15,371 nt of DNA from an uncultured Alphaproteobacteria bacterium (GTDB lineage: Bacteria > Pseudomonadota > Alphaproteobacteria > Caulobacterales > Caulobacteraceae): NCBI GenBank assembly GCA_903933475.1, contig CAIZKE010000041.1:1-15371 (forward strand). Direction: 5' to 3'. The position numbers and the translations under genes are program-made. Of this stretch, positions 15,081 to 15,371 are shown piece after piece. The first letter of the stretch is position 1; every line of letters starts with the position of its first letter. Under the pieces are notes generated by a model. The model saw only the letters and a list, made by a program, of their open reading frames with translations, searched no databases and was not told the DNA's origin.

Positions 15081-15096
15081 GGCCAGGATCCTGGCC
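15081..15096. repeat. 16-bp perfect palindrome in the intergenic region
   Basis: GGCCAGGATCCTGGCC reads the same on both strands. It lies about 20 bp after the stop of the partial gene at the right edge. As a hairpin it has six base pairs and a GATC loop but no T-tract follows on either strand, so it is at best a weak terminator; a protein-binding site is possible. The remaining intergenic bases from 14988 to 15116 show nothing else I can support. Confidence 0.45.
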
Positions 15097-15116
15097 ACAA
15101 TTCTGTCCTGGATAGC

Positions 15117-15371
15117 TTAGCTGGCGCCGCCGGCGGCCGCCGGCTCACAGTTAGCCGAACCGCCCTGCGCGTCCGGGTCGTCCTTACATGCCGACAGTCC
15201 GGAGAGTGGCAGGTCATTGCGGATGGTGGGGGGGGGCGCGATGGAACCAGGTGTCTCTACGATGACCGGAATGTCCGGAATGACCGGGTTCTCGAAGGGC
15301 TTGGGGCGGATCTCGAACTGGCCGTTGGTGAAGTTGATCTGGGAGTTGGCCCCGGCGGTCAGATTGCCCTG
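15117..15371 (-). CDS. C-terminal part of a large, possibly surface or secreted protein (5' end beyond right edge)
   Basis: 84 codons open to the right edge, ending in TAA at 15117-15119. Visible sequence begins QGNLTAGANSQINFTNGQF, a Gly/Asn-rich beta-like pattern resembling the ends of filamentous haemagglutinin-type exoproteins, then a proline-rich stretch with the repeated PVIPDIPVIVETP motif, then a low-complexity tail with two cysteines (SACKDDPD, SANCEP) and AAAGGAS. Codon use and GC fit the neighbours. The low-complexity composition suggests an extracellular or envelope protein, but only the tail is visible and the family call is weak. It lies 229 bp upstream of the toxin candidate on the same strand. 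Confidence 0.6.
   Translation of the reverse strand, partial: QGNLTAGANSQINFTNGQFEIRPKPFENPVIPDIPVIVETPGSIAPPPTIRNDLPLSGLSACKDDPDAQGGSANCEPAAAGGAS

Noticed and set aside
1..15371. tRNA, rRNA, CRISPR array, insertion sequence or integrase
   Set aside because: No cloverleaf, repeat-spacer pattern, transposase or attachment-site duplication could be recognised by reading both strands.

Overview
The window is GC-rich and every gene I can support lies on the minus strand, so transcription runs from high to low coordinates. The organism is most likely an alphaproteobacterium, plausibly of the Caulobacteraceae. Reasons: two large TonB-dependent receptors with EVVVTAEKR/EVIVTAQKR N-termini, high GC, and a perfect GTTC-N7-GTTC motif, which is the alphaproteobacterial form of the LexA (SOS) box. 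The genus is inference.

Region 1 (1-12000) looks like an organophosphonate acquisition and breakdown locus. In transcription order it holds: a TonB-dependent receptor (TBDR2, 9579-11975) closed by a strong intrinsic terminator; a translationally coupled pair, an HpnW-type FAD oxidoreductase (8331-9461) and PhnX phosphonoacetaldehyde hydrolase (7555-8334); a second TonB-dependent receptor paralogous to the first (TBDR1, 4992-7370); a secreted dual-specificity/tyrosine-phosphatase-like protein (3672-4730); and four genes joined by three ATGA overlaps: a PhnD lipoprotein, a divergent second PhnD-like protein, and two PhnE permeases, the last cut by the left edge. No ATPase (PhnC) is in the window; it may lie just outside. 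Proposed flow: the receptors move a phosphonate or phospho-compound across the outer membrane, the phosphatase may act on esters in the periplasm, PhnD and PhnE carry the ligand inside, the FAD enzyme oxidatively deaminates an aminophosphonate to phosphonoacetaldehyde, and PhnX splits that into acetaldehyde and phosphate. There is no PhnW transaminase; the FAD oxidase seems to take its place.

Region 2 (12179-13138) is a single renalase-like NAD/FAD oxidoreductase gene.

Region 3 (13206-15371) holds a probable toxin-immunity pair and the tail of a large repetitive or surface-type protein. The 414-residue protein has a C-terminal GHH motif typical of HNH/Endo VII polymorphic toxins and overlaps by 4 bp a 146-residue acidic downstream protein, the likely immunity partner. 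Its promoter region carries a perfect GTTC-N7-GTTC LexA box lying over a plausible -10 element, so the pair looks DNA-damage inducible. This is the most novel part of the window.
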